The notes under the pieces are model-generated. The model was not told where the DNA came from and did no database searches. It worked only from the letters and a program-made list of their open reading frames with translations. This document shows, in pieces, positions 8,028-16,833 of a stretch of DNA of 45,880 nucleotides. This DNA comes from XYA12-FULL-58-9 sp001798605 (GTDB lineage Bacteria > Myxococcota > XYA12-FULL-58-9). The DNA lies in NCBI GenBank assembly GCA_036736205.1, contig DAINMX010000025.1, forward strand, positions 1-45,880, in the 5' to 3' direction. The translations under genes were made by a program, and so were the position numbers. The number at the start of each line of letters is the position of its first letter. The first letter of the stretch is position 1.

Positions 8028-8954
8028 TCAAATGCCGCCCTCGGGCCAAACGCCAAGCCTCATGGCCAACGCCACGAAATCCTCTGGAGGTGGTGCCCGA
8101 ACCAACAAGGGCTCACCTGTCTTAGGGTGGGCCACTTCGATTTGCAGCGCGTGCAGCATCGTTCGTGGCACCGGCTCTGGCGGCGCTTTGCCAACATACC
8201 GCGGCCCATCATAGAGCCCATCGCCATATAGCGGGTGACCGAGATGAGCGAGGTGAACTCGAATCTGGTGCGTACGCCCTGACTTGGGTTGGGCTCGCAC
8301 CAGCGATGCCTCTTGGGTCGTGGCGATGGACTCAACCTGGGTTCGTGCCGGCTTGCCCCCTTCCACCACACCCTGACGGGTGCCACGAACAGGGCCGATG
8401 GGAGCATCGATCAACTGGCCACAACCAAGATTTCCTTGGCACAGGGCTATATAGGTCTTGGTCACCCGACCCTGAGCAAAAGCATCACCCAAGGTTGCGC
8501 ACGCCTGGGACCGCCGCGCCAAGAGCAGCACACCGCTGGTACCGGCGTCGAGGCGATGCACAAGACGGACGTCTGTCTTGTGCTCGCCGGCCTCGGCAAG
8601 TAGTCGCGGCACCAGTGTTTCGATGGAAGGGCTGCCCTGCCGACCCGTCTCACTGAGAAGACCCGCTGGTTTGTCCACCGCCACGAGCCAATGGTCGAGG
8701 TGGAGAATACGCGGTTCCACTTTCGGCAATTCTTTGGGGTTCGCAACTTCACCGGGATCAGAAACTGAGATCTGCTCCCCTGCGCGAATTTCGCGCGTGG
8801 CGATCTTGACCACCGTGCGCCGCACACACACCTTGCCCTGCATGATCAGGATACGAGCAACCCGTCGCGACGAGCCTGTGTGTCGTGCGACCAAGCGATC
8901 GAGGCGCGTCCCACCTTCGTCGTCGGACACTACAAATGAGACTGGCGCGGTCAT
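8028..8954 (-). CDS. RluA-family pseudouridine synthase with S4 domain
   Basis: A 308-residue protein. An N-terminal S4 RNA-binding domain (GTRLDRLVARHTG, RRVARILIMQGKVCVRR) leads into an RluA catalytic domain: VAVDKPAGLLS, RLVHRLDAGTSGVLLLARR (catalytic Asp136), TKTYIALCQG, and SGRTHQIRVHLAHLGHPLYGD. It isomerises uridine in rRNA or tRNA; the target (RluC or RluD type) cannot be named from sequence alone. ATG at 8954 is preferred; GTG at 8963 is in frame. No SD is visible at either. It is convergent with argF (43 bp apart). Confidence 0.88.
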   Translation of the reverse strand: MTAPVSFVVSDDEGGTRLDRLVARHTGSSRRVARILIMQGKVCVRRTVVKIATREIRAGEQISVSDPGEVANPKELPKVEPRILHLDHWLVAVDKPAGLLSETGRQGSPSIETLVPRLLAEAGEHKTDVRLVHRLDAGTSGVLLLARRSQACATLGDAFAQGRVTKTYIALCQGNLGCGQLIDAPIGPVRGTRQGVVEGGKPARTQVESIATTQEASLVRAQPKSGRTHQIRVHLAHLGHPLYGDGLYDGPRYVGKAPPEPVPRTMLHALQIEVAHPKTGEPLLVRAPPPEDFVALAMRLGVWPEGGI

Positions 8955-9076
8955 TGTGTGCACATTGCCTGGCAGAGGACCCTGGGTGCAAGTCCAAGGT
9001 TTGGACGCTTCCCTAGCCAGACAACTTGCCTTGTGCCTATAGTTGCCGTCATTCGCTTACCGCAGGAGTTATTATT

Positions 9077-9703
9077 ATGTTGACCTTCGCACTGCCGATT
9101 CTCTCGCTGTTGGCCACAGCCCCCCAAGTGGATAAGGATGCTATCGCGGCGTTACCGCCCTTGTCTGAGAGCGCATCGACAAAACTCGACGTGACGAGTT
9201 TGACGGCGACGGCCGCTTGGAAGTCCCTCGATCCGAGTTGGAGTCAGGCGACTGACTTTGAAGCCCAGGATTTGCGTTTGGGCAAGCTGCGTGTAACGCG
9301 CCTCATGCCGCGGCTCTTGTCCCCCCACGGCGTGTTACCCGTAGAGGGAGCTGACCGCGTCATCACCAGTCGCAGAGGCAAAGTGCTGCGCACCAAGATT
9401 GGCCAGCCACTGCTTGTCACGGGTCAATTTTCTCTGCCCCAAGAACGGGCCCTCCTGCGCGCTATCGGCAGCGTGCGCGGGGGCGTATTGACCAGTCAGA
9501 CCGCGATCCAAGTTCGCGGGCTCGCACGCCCGGTCTTCTTTGCCTCCGATCGCGGAATCAGACCGGCCTGGCGCGTTCGGGTGCCAACGTTGCGCCTCCA
9601 AGATGCGCGGGATGTTTGGGTCGATGCCGACTCGGGTGACATCCTCCGCCAGGAGCCCGTCGCCCGCTTCCACACAGCCGTTACCACGGAGGTGCAACCA
9701 TGA
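9077..9703 (+). CDS. Secreted propeptide-like (FTP/PepSY-type) protein paired with M36-like peptidase
   Basis: A 208-residue exported protein: signal peptide MLTFALPILSLLATA, then a region resembling the fungalysin/thermolysin propeptide, ending with RPAWRVRVPTLRLQDARDVW and VDADSGDILRQE, the typical close of FTP/PepSY propeptide domains. SD AGGAG (9064-9068) lies 8 nt before ATG 9077; a -10-like TATAGT lies at 9038-9043. Its stop overlaps the peptidase start in ATGA (9700-9703), so the two are translationally coupled. In classical M4/M36 peptidases this propeptide is the N-terminal part of the same chain and acts as intramolecular chaperone and inhibitor; here it would act in trans. The domain call is by pattern only. 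Confidence 0.65.
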   Translation: MLTFALPILSLLATAPQVDKDAIAALPPLSESASTKLDVTSLTATAAWKSLDPSWSQATDFEAQDLRLGKLRVTRLMPRLLSPHGVLPVEGADRVITSRRGKVLRTKIGQPLLVTGQFSLPQERALLRAIGSVRGGVLTSQTAIQVRGLARPVFFASDRGIRPAWRVRVPTLRLQDARDVWVDADSGDILRQEPVARFHTAVTTEVQP

Positions 9704-11679
9704 AGGCTCTTCAAACCTTCATCCTCGCCATCACAGTTTTTGCACTCGGCTTCGGGTGTTCCAAAGAAGACGCAAAGAAGAAGGCGGAGCCCGATCCTGA
9801 TCCCGTGCCCGCCGCAGCCAGCGCCAAGGTCTTCTTCCCCGCCCCCGACCCAATGGGCGTCAACCTCGAGGATCTCATCGATGTCGAGCTCGGCGACGTC
9901 ATTGAAGCATTTCCCGGTGGGTACCTGCGCGGCTACCACTTCCAAACCGAGAACTGCTGTAAGAAGTACAGTTGCGCCGACGGTGCCGTCACCTGTGAGG
10001 CCGACCTAAGGGTTTGCGCCGACGATGATGCCAATGCCATCACCAGCGTTGTGCCGGTACCCATTCCCACGTCGATGATACCCTTCGACCTGAGCACAAT
10101 CGGTTTCACCGGCGACACCCTCCACCTCGAGACCGTCTTCTGCACTGCCAAGCCGCGCATGACCAGCCAGGCTTCGGGATGGATGGCGACGCCCGTCGAC
10201 GTGCCGCGTTCGGTGAGTGACAGCGAAGGATTGCGCTCCGAGACCGATGCCTTCGCCGAGGTGCAGGTCTATCACGCGACCCAAACCTACTTTGAGCACA
10301 TCCGCTCGCTGTTGGGCCCCGAGTTTTGTCTGCGTGGCAGCTCCATGAAGTGCAACACCGACGGCACCGCCGTGCTAGACGCCAATGGGCAACCGGAGCT
10401 GTCGTTTCACATCGCCACCAACCTGCTCATGCCGAAGATCGATCAATCGAGCCTCGCGACCATTGGACAACAAGTCGCGTTTCTTGGTCGCGGTGCCTCT
10501 GCCGACAACCCCGTTCTCATCGAAGACTACGCACGCCTCGACAACGCGGCGTTCATTCCTTCGATGGAGGGCGATCCGTCCGATGTGCCGCCTGAGCTCG
10601 CCATCCTCCTCGACATGGTCACCCGCCCCTACGATTTCAATGTCTACTTCCAGGGCAACCGCGACTTCGCCTACGATGGCGATGTCGTCTTTCATGAGTT
10701 CACCCATGCAGTGATATACACCCTAGCGCCTTCCTTGCATTCTCTGGGCGTCGACGTCTGGGGCAGTCACGCTGAACCGGGCTCGATGAATGAAGGTTGG
10801 TCCGATTATTTCGCGGCCTCTTTCACCGACTCGTCGGTTACCGGCGAGTATAGCGGCGAGGGTATCCGCGATGCCGACAATGATGACGCCTGCCCGTCTT
10901 CCATCGTCGGCGAAGTGCATCAAGACTCTCTGCCCTGGAGCGGCGCGCTTTGGGACATGCGTAAGGCCGTCATGAACAACCTTGGCGCTCTGGGTGTCGA
11001 TGCCCTCGATCAGCTGTTGCTTGCCACCATTGCGCTGTCCGACAACGATGAAACCATGGCACGTCAGGCGGGACGCATCATCGACCTCATCGGCCTCGAC
11101 GACACACTGAGCGACTACGCGGATGACGCGACCAGTGCCTTTGCAGCCCACGGCGTCACCGGTTGCGAGCGTGTGCGGGCCCTTTCCATTGTAGGAGTCG
11201 ACGGCTCCGTCGCCCTGGACACAGTTGCATGGTTGCAGCAGCCAGGTCCCTCCTCGGTTGGATTGAGCAACATGGCCCCGTCAGTGGCTCAGCTACGCAT
11301 CGAAGTGCCGGATGGCACCCCGGGGTTCACCTTGTCATGGCACCAGGGCGCAGGCGGCATTTTTGGCATGGGCGGCGAGGCCGCTCCCCCGGGCGTGCTC
11401 GTCCATGAAGACGGACCCATTGCATGGAACTACAACGGCGGCCAAGCCTCCCCCCGCAATACCAACGGCGACATCTTGCCCTTCGATCCGACCGATACGG
11501 CCAATCAACCCGTGCTAGGAACGCCAGATGCAAATGGCGAAGCAACCGCAGACTTCACCGTTGCCCTCACTCCCGAATGCACGGTGCGAACATTCTTTGT
11601 GTCCCTCGCGTCCACAGACAGTGACATCACCCTCAAAGACATAGAAGTTGTCCTCGATGCCCAGGAGATCTGTCCTTAG
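9700..11679 (+). CDS. M36 (fungalysin)-like zinc metallopeptidase lipoprotein
   Basis: A 659-residue lipoprotein: lipobox LGFGC (Cys20) then a KKKAEPDPDPVP linker. The zinc site is HEFTH (residues 332-336) with the third ligand Glu365 in GSMNEGWSDYFAASF, the fungalysin/thermolysin gluzincin arrangement. A C-terminal part of about 170 residues (from near VRALSIVGVDGSVALD) looks beta-rich and ends TLKDIEVVLDAQEICP. Cys pairs near CCKKYSCADGAVTC suggest disulfides. It lacks its own propeptide; the coupled upstream gene appears to supply one. Likely role is extracellular proteolysis or processing of surface proteins; substrate unknown. Confidence 0.8.
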   Translation: MKALQTFILAITVFALGFGCSKEDAKKKAEPDPDPVPAAASAKVFFPAPDPMGVNLEDLIDVELGDVIEAFPGGYLRGYHFQTENCCKKYSCADGAVTCEADLRVCADDDANAITSVVPVPIPTSMIPFDLSTIGFTGDTLHLETVFCTAKPRMTSQASGWMATPVDVPRSVSDSEGLRSETDAFAEVQVYHATQTYFEHIRSLLGPEFCLRGSSMKCNTDGTAVLDANGQPELSFHIATNLLMPKIDQSSLATIGQQVAFLGRGASADNPVLIEDYARLDNAAFIPSMEGDPSDVPPELAILLDMVTRPYDFNVYFQGNRDFAYDGDVVFHEFTHAVIYTLAPSLHSLGVDVWGSHAEPGSMNEGWSDYFAASFTDSSVTGEYSGEGIRDADNDDACPSSIVGEVHQDSLPWSGALWDMRKAVMNNLGALGVDALDQLLLATIALSDNDETMARQAGRIIDLIGLDDTLSDYADDATSAFAAHGVTGCERVRALSIVGVDGSVALDTVAWLQQPGPSSVGLSNMAPSVAQLRIEVPDGTPGFTLSWHQGAGGIFGMGGEAAPPGVLVHEDGPIAWNYNGGQASPRNTNGDILPFDPTDTANQPVLGTPDANGEATADFTVALTPECTVRTFFVSLASTDSDITLKDIEVVLDAQEICP

Positions 11680-11706
11680 CCAACCGGTGTGCCGGCTATT
11701 GAGCTG

Positions 11707-12744
11707 TCAGCCTTCAAGAAGCAATGATTTGTAGCCGTCGAGATCTTCGAGCACCATGCCGGCGCCTTTAACCACGGAGAGGAGAGGCTCGTCCGCCATG
11801 AACACCGGGATACCGATCTCTTCGCGCAGCATAGTGTCGAGGCCGCGCAGGTAGGCACCGCCGCCAGCAAGGACGATTCCGCGCTCGGAGATATCGCCAG
11901 CGAGCTCTGGCGGTGTTTTTTCGAGAGTGGCTTTGACTGCTTCGAGAATGCTGCGGGCGCAATCGCCAAGAGCCTCGCGCACTTCGGGGCCGGTGAGCTC
12001 AATGGATTTGGGTACGCCGGTGATCAAATCGCGCCCCTTCATGTCCATGGGAGCGGGCTCGTTATCATCGGGTGGCCAAACACTACCAAGACGGATCTTG
12101 ATCTGCTCGGCAGTCCGCTCACCAATCATCATATTGTGGTGACGGCGAACATAATTGATGATCGCATCATCCATCTTGTCACCCGCCACCTTGAGGGTGA
12201 CGTTGGTAACCATGCCTGACATCGACACAACGGCGACGTCGGTGGTACCGCCACCGATGTCGACGATCATATTTCCCCGCGCTTCACGTACCGGCAACCC
12301 CGCACCAATGGCCGCGGCCATGGGCTGCTCGATGATCCATACTTCACGGACGCCAGAGTTCTCGGCGGCCTCACGAACCGCTTTGCGCTCGACGTTGGTG
12401 ATGCCGGCTGGCACTGAAATAATCAGGCGCGAGCGAACAAAGTGGCGACGATTGTGAATCTTGGTGATGAAATATTTGAGCATCGCCTCAGTGACGGTGA
12501 AATCAGCGATGACACCGTCCCGCATGGGACGAATGGCGACGATGTTGCCAGGCGTCTTGCCAAGCATGTTCTTCGCCTCGGCACCAACCGCCAGAACTCG
12601 TTGGGTACCACCCACGCGAGTGATCGCCACCACTGACGGTTCATTCATCACCACGCCCTTGTTGCGCACATAAACCAAGGTGTTGGCGGTCCCGAGATCG
12701 ATGGCCAGGTCTGTGGAGAATAGGCCGAAAAACGAGTCAAACAT
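11707..12744 (-). CDS. mreB: Rod-shape-determining actin homologue MreB
   Basis: A 345-residue MreB. All actin-fold ATP-binding motifs are visible: phosphate 1 DLGTANTLVYVRNKGVV, connect 1 near AVREAAENSGVREVWIIEQP, phosphate 2 MIVDIGGGTTDVAVVSMSG, and adenosine motif GIVLAGGGAYLRGLD. It forms membrane-associated filaments guiding lateral wall synthesis. mreC, mreD and rodA do not follow in the window; the next gene downstream on the same strand is far away, so it stands alone. No SD precedes ATG 12744; TTGACC followed after 17 nt by TTTGTT ends 6 nt before the ATG, so a leaderless mRNA is possible but weaker than at other genes here. Confidence 0.95.
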   Translation of the reverse strand: MFDSFFGLFSTDLAIDLGTANTLVYVRNKGVVMNEPSVVAITRVGGTQRVLAVGAEAKNMLGKTPGNIVAIRPMRDGVIADFTVTEAMLKYFITKIHNRRHFVRSRLIISVPAGITNVERKAVREAAENSGVREVWIIEQPMAAAIGAGLPVREARGNMIVDIGGGTTDVAVVSMSGMVTNVTLKVAGDKMDDAIINYVRRHHNMMIGERTAEQIKIRLGSVWPPDDNEPAPMDMKGRDLITGVPKSIELTGPEVREALGDCARSILEAVKATLEKTPPELAGDISERGIVLAGGGAYLRGLDTMLREEIGIPVFMADEPLLSVVKGAGMVLEDLDGYKSLLLEG

Positions 12745-12786
12745 GGCGCAAACAAAGTTCAGGTCTGGACTGGGGTCAAGTGTTCG

Positions 12787-13335
12787 TCACGGAATTTTGA
12801 AAGGAATATCAATATTTCCCCTATTCTTGCCAATCCGATCGTGGACCACCAAACGCACCACGTAAGCGCCGGAGGGCAGCCCCTTGCGCCTCAAGGCGAT
12901 CACCACAAAGGTGTCCCGATGTGGAGTTCGGGCGACAAAACGTGACTCACCGTAGCCAGAGTCCCTCGCGATCTCGACGTTCTCGGCGTCGGCGTCGTAA
13001 ATGATGAGGTCAGTCACCAGATGGAGCTCGAAGCCCTCGCCCAGTTGGCGCACCTGGTGATTGCGCACCTGCGCATAGAGATAGACCTCGTCGCCCCGCA
13101 CCACCCCACCGCCAGCCCGTTCATAGATCCCTAAACCCGCGGGCGGCTTCACCAATACTTGTCCATCGATGACCTCGAGAGCAGCCCGTTCGCTGACCCG
13201 GGTCTCGATCAAACGCACCCATTCCGCAGCTTTGTCCCATTTCTCCTGCGCCACGAGCTTGCTCAGCTCATTGATTGTTTCCGGCAATCCAGCCGGTACC
13301 GACACCGTCACAGCGAATAAGAATGCGGCGAGCAT
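12787..13335 (-). CDS. Exported protein of unknown function
   Basis: A 182-residue protein that I do not recognise. It begins with a signal peptide (MLAAFLFAVTVSVPAG), has an N-terminal helical part (TINELSKLVAQEKWDKAAEWVRLIETR) and then a beta-rich domain (GDEVYLYAQVRNHQVRQLGEGFELHLVTDLII, GAYVVRLVVHDRIG). ATG 13335 has a strong SD (GGGGAGG, 8 nt away); an extension to 13362 overlaps the divergent promoter. It lies 42 bp upstream of mreB on the same strand and shares a 38-bp divergent region with the TPR lipoprotein gene. Confidence 0.65.
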   Translation of the reverse strand: MLAAFLFAVTVSVPAGLPETINELSKLVAQEKWDKAAEWVRLIETRVSERAALEVIDGQVLVKPPAGLGIYERAGGGVVRGDEVYLYAQVRNHQVRQLGEGFELHLVTDLIIYDADAENVEIARDSGYGESRFVARTPHRDTFVVIALRRKGLPSGAYVVRLVVHDRIGKNRGNIDIPFKIP

Positions 13336-13337
13336 GC

Positions 13338-13367
13338 TTGCACCTCCCCTGCTCGTGGACATACGGT
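13338..13367 (+). promoter_or_regulatory. Candidate promoter giving a leaderless TPR-lipoprotein mRNA
   Basis: TTGCAC (13338-13343), an 18-nt spacer and TACGGT (13362-13367) stand 6 nt before the ATG at 13374. No SD is present, so transcription would begin at about the start codon. The -35 overlaps the start of the divergent gene. Inferred from sequence only. Confidence 0.4.
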
Positions 13368-13373
13368 CCGGTC

Positions 13374-14516
13374 ATGATACTTCGAACTCTAATCTATGTC
13401 GCCTTTTCCGTGGCAGTCGCTGGTTGTTCAGCATCCCCTCGAGGAGATGGCCCGCAGCCGACCGCGCCGGCCCCCACACCACCGAGCAAGCCGAGCTATG
13501 AGCGCCAAGTCGCCGCCGCCCAGGCACACCTCGAGCGCGGCAACAGCGAGCGGGCGAGGGCTATCGTCGAGCAGGCGATCATGGATGCCCCGGACCGGCC
13601 AGAAGCCTACCTCGTATTGGGCCTCGCACTGGCACAACAGAACGAGATCGAGGCGAGCATCAAACAGCTCGAGGCCGCTCGCAAGCGTGGCAGCAGCGAT
13701 CGCCAACTATACGCAGTGCTCGCCTCGGTCTACGACGTCGCCCGGCGCTACGACGACGCCGTCGCCGTTTATCGCGACTTCCTTGCCAAGACCCCCGGCG
13801 ACGCCGAGATGCGCCACGAACTCGGGCTGACCCTCTTGGCCATGCAGAAATTCGAGGAGGCAATCCCTGAACTAGAAAAGGTGACCCGAGCTTCCCCCAA
13901 GAGTCTTCAGGCACACCAGGACCTCGGTTACGCCTTGTTGATTGGTGGCCGAGCCAGGGAGGCTGTACCGTTGTTCGAGCAGATACTGAAAGCCACACCG
14001 AATAACCACGACGCCCTGATCTTTCTGGTACGCGCTCAGGCCGGCAGCGGCAATTCCAACGAGGCGATCGTCTTGCTCGACGAACTGTTGAAGAAAGATC
14101 CTGCCGACCCCCAAGCCCTGCGCATGCGCGCCCGCCTGTTTTTGCTCACCGGTCGGGCCAAGGATGCTGCCGCCGACTACGAACGATTGTTGGAAAAGGC
14201 CAATCCGGCAGATGCGGCGGTATGGCTCGGCTACGCCGGAGTCCTCATTGCCCTCGACGATCTCGACAAGGCTGACAACGCGCTCAACCAAGTCCGTCAG
14301 GCTGTAAAGGAACACCCCCTGTTGGCGTTTCGTTCGGCCCAAGTATCATGGCGACGCGGCAAACGAGCCGCAGTCAGCACCATCGCCAATTTTGCCCGCG
14401 GCAACCCAACGGACGTCGAAGCTTGGAGAGATGCGCACGCGGCCGCCATGCGCTTCAATGATCGCAAGCTCGCAAAGGAAGCGGCCAACAAGCTCCGGGC
14501 CCTCGGAGACATGTAG
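13374..14516 (+). CDS. TPR-repeat lipoprotein
   Basis: A 380-residue lipoprotein: signal with lipobox VAGC, a proline-rich linker (about residues 23-42), then tandem tetratricopeptide repeats across most of the chain. Examples are AEAYLVLGLALAQQNEIEAS-like units with the usual W/L/G/Y/A/F/A/P spacing (EMRHELGLTLLAMQKFEEA, LQAHQDLGYALLIGGRAREA). TPR lipoproteins act as scaffolds for protein assemblies in the envelope, such as pilus or secretion machines; the partner here is unknown. The upstream in-frame extension to 13275 runs antisense through the neighbouring gene and lacks a signal. Confidence 0.82.
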   Translation: MILRTLIYVAFSVAVAGCSASPRGDGPQPTAPAPTPPSKPSYERQVAAAQAHLERGNSERARAIVEQAIMDAPDRPEAYLVLGLALAQQNEIEASIKQLEAARKRGSSDRQLYAVLASVYDVARRYDDAVAVYRDFLAKTPGDAEMRHELGLTLLAMQKFEEAIPELEKVTRASPKSLQAHQDLGYALLIGGRAREAVPLFEQILKATPNNHDALIFLVRAQAGSGNSNEAIVLLDELLKKDPADPQALRMRARLFLLTGRAKDAAADYERLLEKANPADAAVWLGYAGVLIALDDLDKADNALNQVRQAVKEHPLLAFRSAQVSWRRGKRAAVSTIANFARGNPTDVEAWRDAHAAAMRFNDRKLAKEAANKLRALGDM

Positions 14517-14554
14517 GCACGCAATGCATTTGAATCACACGCCGGGTCAGTTGC

Positions 14555-16081
14555 TCAAACCGCGGCGAGACGGTTTTGCACCACCTCAACCGCTTTCTCC
14601 ATGCTGATGCGGTCCTGTTTCATTGTATCGCGGTCACGGATGGTGACGCTCTGATCCTCAAGGGTTTGGCCATCAACCGTGAGGCAATAGGGCGTCCCCG
14701 CTTCGTCGTGACGGCGATAGCGTTTACCGATGGCATGTTGCTCGTCGTAGCTCGCATTGATGCCGGCGGCGAAGAACCTATTTACCAACTTCCGCGCGGC
14801 TTCCGGCATGCCGTCTTTCTTAACCAACGGCAACACCGCAATTTTGATCGGCGCCAGGCGCGGGTGCAGTTTGAGAACCACCCGCTCTGACTCATTTCCA
14901 TTGCCGTCGGCTACAGTTTCTTCGCAATACGCGTCGAGCAAGAACGCCAAGACACCGCGCGTCGCACCGGCGGCCGGCTCAATCACGTACGGCAAATATC
15001 GCCAGCCATTCTTGCCGGTCTCCGGGTCCTGCTTCTGCTGATCAAAGTAACTGAGCTTGGTCCCAGAGGCCTCTTGGTGTTTGGTGAGATCGTAATCCGT
15101 TCGACTGGCGACTCCCTCGAGCTCGTCGAAGCCCCAGGGGTACTCAAACTCGATATCGAAACAGGCATCGGCGTAATGCGCCAATTCGTCTTCTTCATGC
15201 GCGCGCAGCACAAACTTCTCGGGGGAATTGCTGTAGCTCTTCCACCAAGCGAGTCTCTTCTTCGCCCAGTAGTCAAGCCACTCACCCTGAGTCCCTGGCT
15301 CGACGAAGTACTCCATTTCCATCTGCTCAAATTCGCAGGAGCGAAAGATGAAATGCTCGACAGTAATCTCGTTGCGAAAGCTCTTACCCATCTGCGCGAT
15401 ACCAAACGGCACCTTCATCGACATGGTCTGCTGGACATTGGCAAACTGCACGAACATTGCTTGCGCCGTCTCCGGTCGCAAGTAGACCGCGCTCTCCTTG
15501 ATCACCTCATCGAGCTTCTCGCGCAGTTGTGCCCCACCGAGATCCCGATTGTCCTCCAACAACTGCGCCACCTGTCCGAGCACATCGACGGGACCCATTT
15601 GTGATCTGAACATCAGGTTAAACTGACGCTCCTCCGAAAGATCCGGAGAGCCGCAGACCGGGCAAACATAGCCTCGGCTGGCCACGCCTTTAAGTTTCTT
15701 ACCTTTGTTTTTACCACCCTCAACGTACTCAACTTCTATGCCAGCCTCCACCCGAGGAGCCTTGTCAGCGCGAAAACGCTCTTTGCAATTGCGGCAATCG
15801 ACCAAGGGATCGGAGAAACCGCCCAGATGTCCAGAGGCGGCCCACACCTGCGGGTGCATGATGATCGAAGCATCCAGCCCAACCACATCCTCGCGCTCAT
15901 GCACCATGGCTCGCCACCACTCATTCATGATGTTGCGTTTGAGTTCAACACCCAGAGGGCCGTAATCGTATGCGGAGCGCAGACCGCCGTAGATTTCACT
16001 TGATTGGAATACGAATCCGCGCCGTTTGCACAGACTCACGATTCGCTGCATCAAATCATCGGGTTTTTCTTGCTCGCCCAT
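14555..16081 (-). CDS. glyQS: Glycyl-tRNA synthetase, single-chain (dimeric) type
   Basis: A 508-residue class II synthetase of the alpha2 type, not the alpha2beta2 GlyQ/GlyS type. Motifs: N-terminal RRGFVFQSSEIYGGLRSAYDYGPLG; motif 2 FRNEITVEHFIFRSCEFEQ; a C-terminal anticodon-binding domain starting near HPRLAPIKIAVLPL. A zinc-ribbon-like insert has CRNCKERF and CPVCGSPD. It charges tRNA-Gly. It reads away from the DksA-like gene across 287 bp and ends 38 bp from the convergent TPR lipoprotein gene. Confidence 0.94.
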   Translation of the reverse strand: MGEQEKPDDLMQRIVSLCKRRGFVFQSSEIYGGLRSAYDYGPLGVELKRNIMNEWWRAMVHEREDVVGLDASIIMHPQVWAASGHLGGFSDPLVDCRNCKERFRADKAPRVEAGIEVEYVEGGKNKGKKLKGVASRGYVCPVCGSPDLSEERQFNLMFRSQMGPVDVLGQVAQLLEDNRDLGGAQLREKLDEVIKESAVYLRPETAQAMFVQFANVQQTMSMKVPFGIAQMGKSFRNEITVEHFIFRSCEFEQMEMEYFVEPGTQGEWLDYWAKKRLAWWKSYSNSPEKFVLRAHEEDELAHYADACFDIEFEYPWGFDELEGVASRTDYDLTKHQEASGTKLSYFDQQKQDPETGKNGWRYLPYVIEPAAGATRGVLAFLLDAYCEETVADGNGNESERVVLKLHPRLAPIKIAVLPLVKKDGMPEAARKLVNRFFAAGINASYDEQHAIGKRYRRHDEAGTPYCLTVDGQTLEDQSVTIRDRDTMKQDRISMEKAVEVVQNRLAAV

Positions 16082-16368
16082 TGCACACCTCTTCGCGTGA
16101 GCGTGCCCTCATAAACCACCTGCTGACCGCGTCAAAGCCCAATCGTGCATTTGTCCGAAGAGACCAAGATCTCAGCCGTTCGAGGTGCCGGTTTCCCTGA
16201 GTGGGGAAAATACCGAGGAAATGTGTCCACGAGTTGAAAAAACCGGAGGGCAAAACTCACCTGAGAGCGGCTTGCGACTGACGATTATGGTTTCATTTTG
16301 GTACAACGCTGCCTATGATGCTTGGCTACCCGCGGGCTTGGTCCGTGGCCACTTTGGGAGGTGGAGCC

Positions 16369-16731
16369 GTGAATAAAAAGGATTTGAAGCGGTTTAAGGA
16401 TATCCTGCAGGAAGAGCGTACTGCGCTGATCAGAAACGCCAGCAAGACGCTCACCGAGGAGGCGACCCTCGACGTCAGCGAGCTTCCTGACGAGATCGAT
16501 CAGGCGTCTGCCGAGTACAGCCAGTCGTTCATTTTCCGACTGCGCGACCGAGAAAAGTACTATTTGTCAAAGATCGACAAGGCATTGAGCAAGATCGAAG
16601 CGGGTGAGTTTGGCATCTGCGAAGAGTGCTCGGAAGAGATCTCGCTCAAGAGAATCGAGGCTCGTCCAGTCACAACCCTTTGCATTCGCTGCAAAGAAGA
16701 ACAAGAGATGGAAGAGCGCAGCTACGGCTGA
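16369..16731 (+). CDS. DksA/TraR-type RNA polymerase-binding zinc-finger protein
   Basis: A 120-residue protein: an N-terminal coiled coil whose tip carries DEIDQA (Asp41, Asp44, Ala46), the DxxDxA motif needed for DksA action in the RNA polymerase secondary channel, and a four-Cys zinc finger (Cys84, 87, 105, 108 in GICEEC and LCIRC). It should modulate initiation with or without ppGpp. I use the GTG at 16369, 7 nt after the strong SD GGGAGG (16356-16361); the upstream ATG at 16315 would pass through that SD. It is divergent from glyQS. Confidence 0.88.
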   Translation: MNKKDLKRFKDILQEERTALIRNASKTLTEEATLDVSELPDEIDQASAEYSQSFIFRLRDREKYYLSKIDKALSKIEAGEFGICEECSEEISLKRIEARPVTTLCIRCKEEQEMEERSYG

Positions 16732-16833
16732 GGTCTCCGTTTTAACACCCTCTGGCACCGACAGTGGCAGCAGGGGCTACCTGCCACCGAATGCGTGGGC
16801 GCTCGCCAAGAGCGGCGAGACAAAGAGAGCGTT

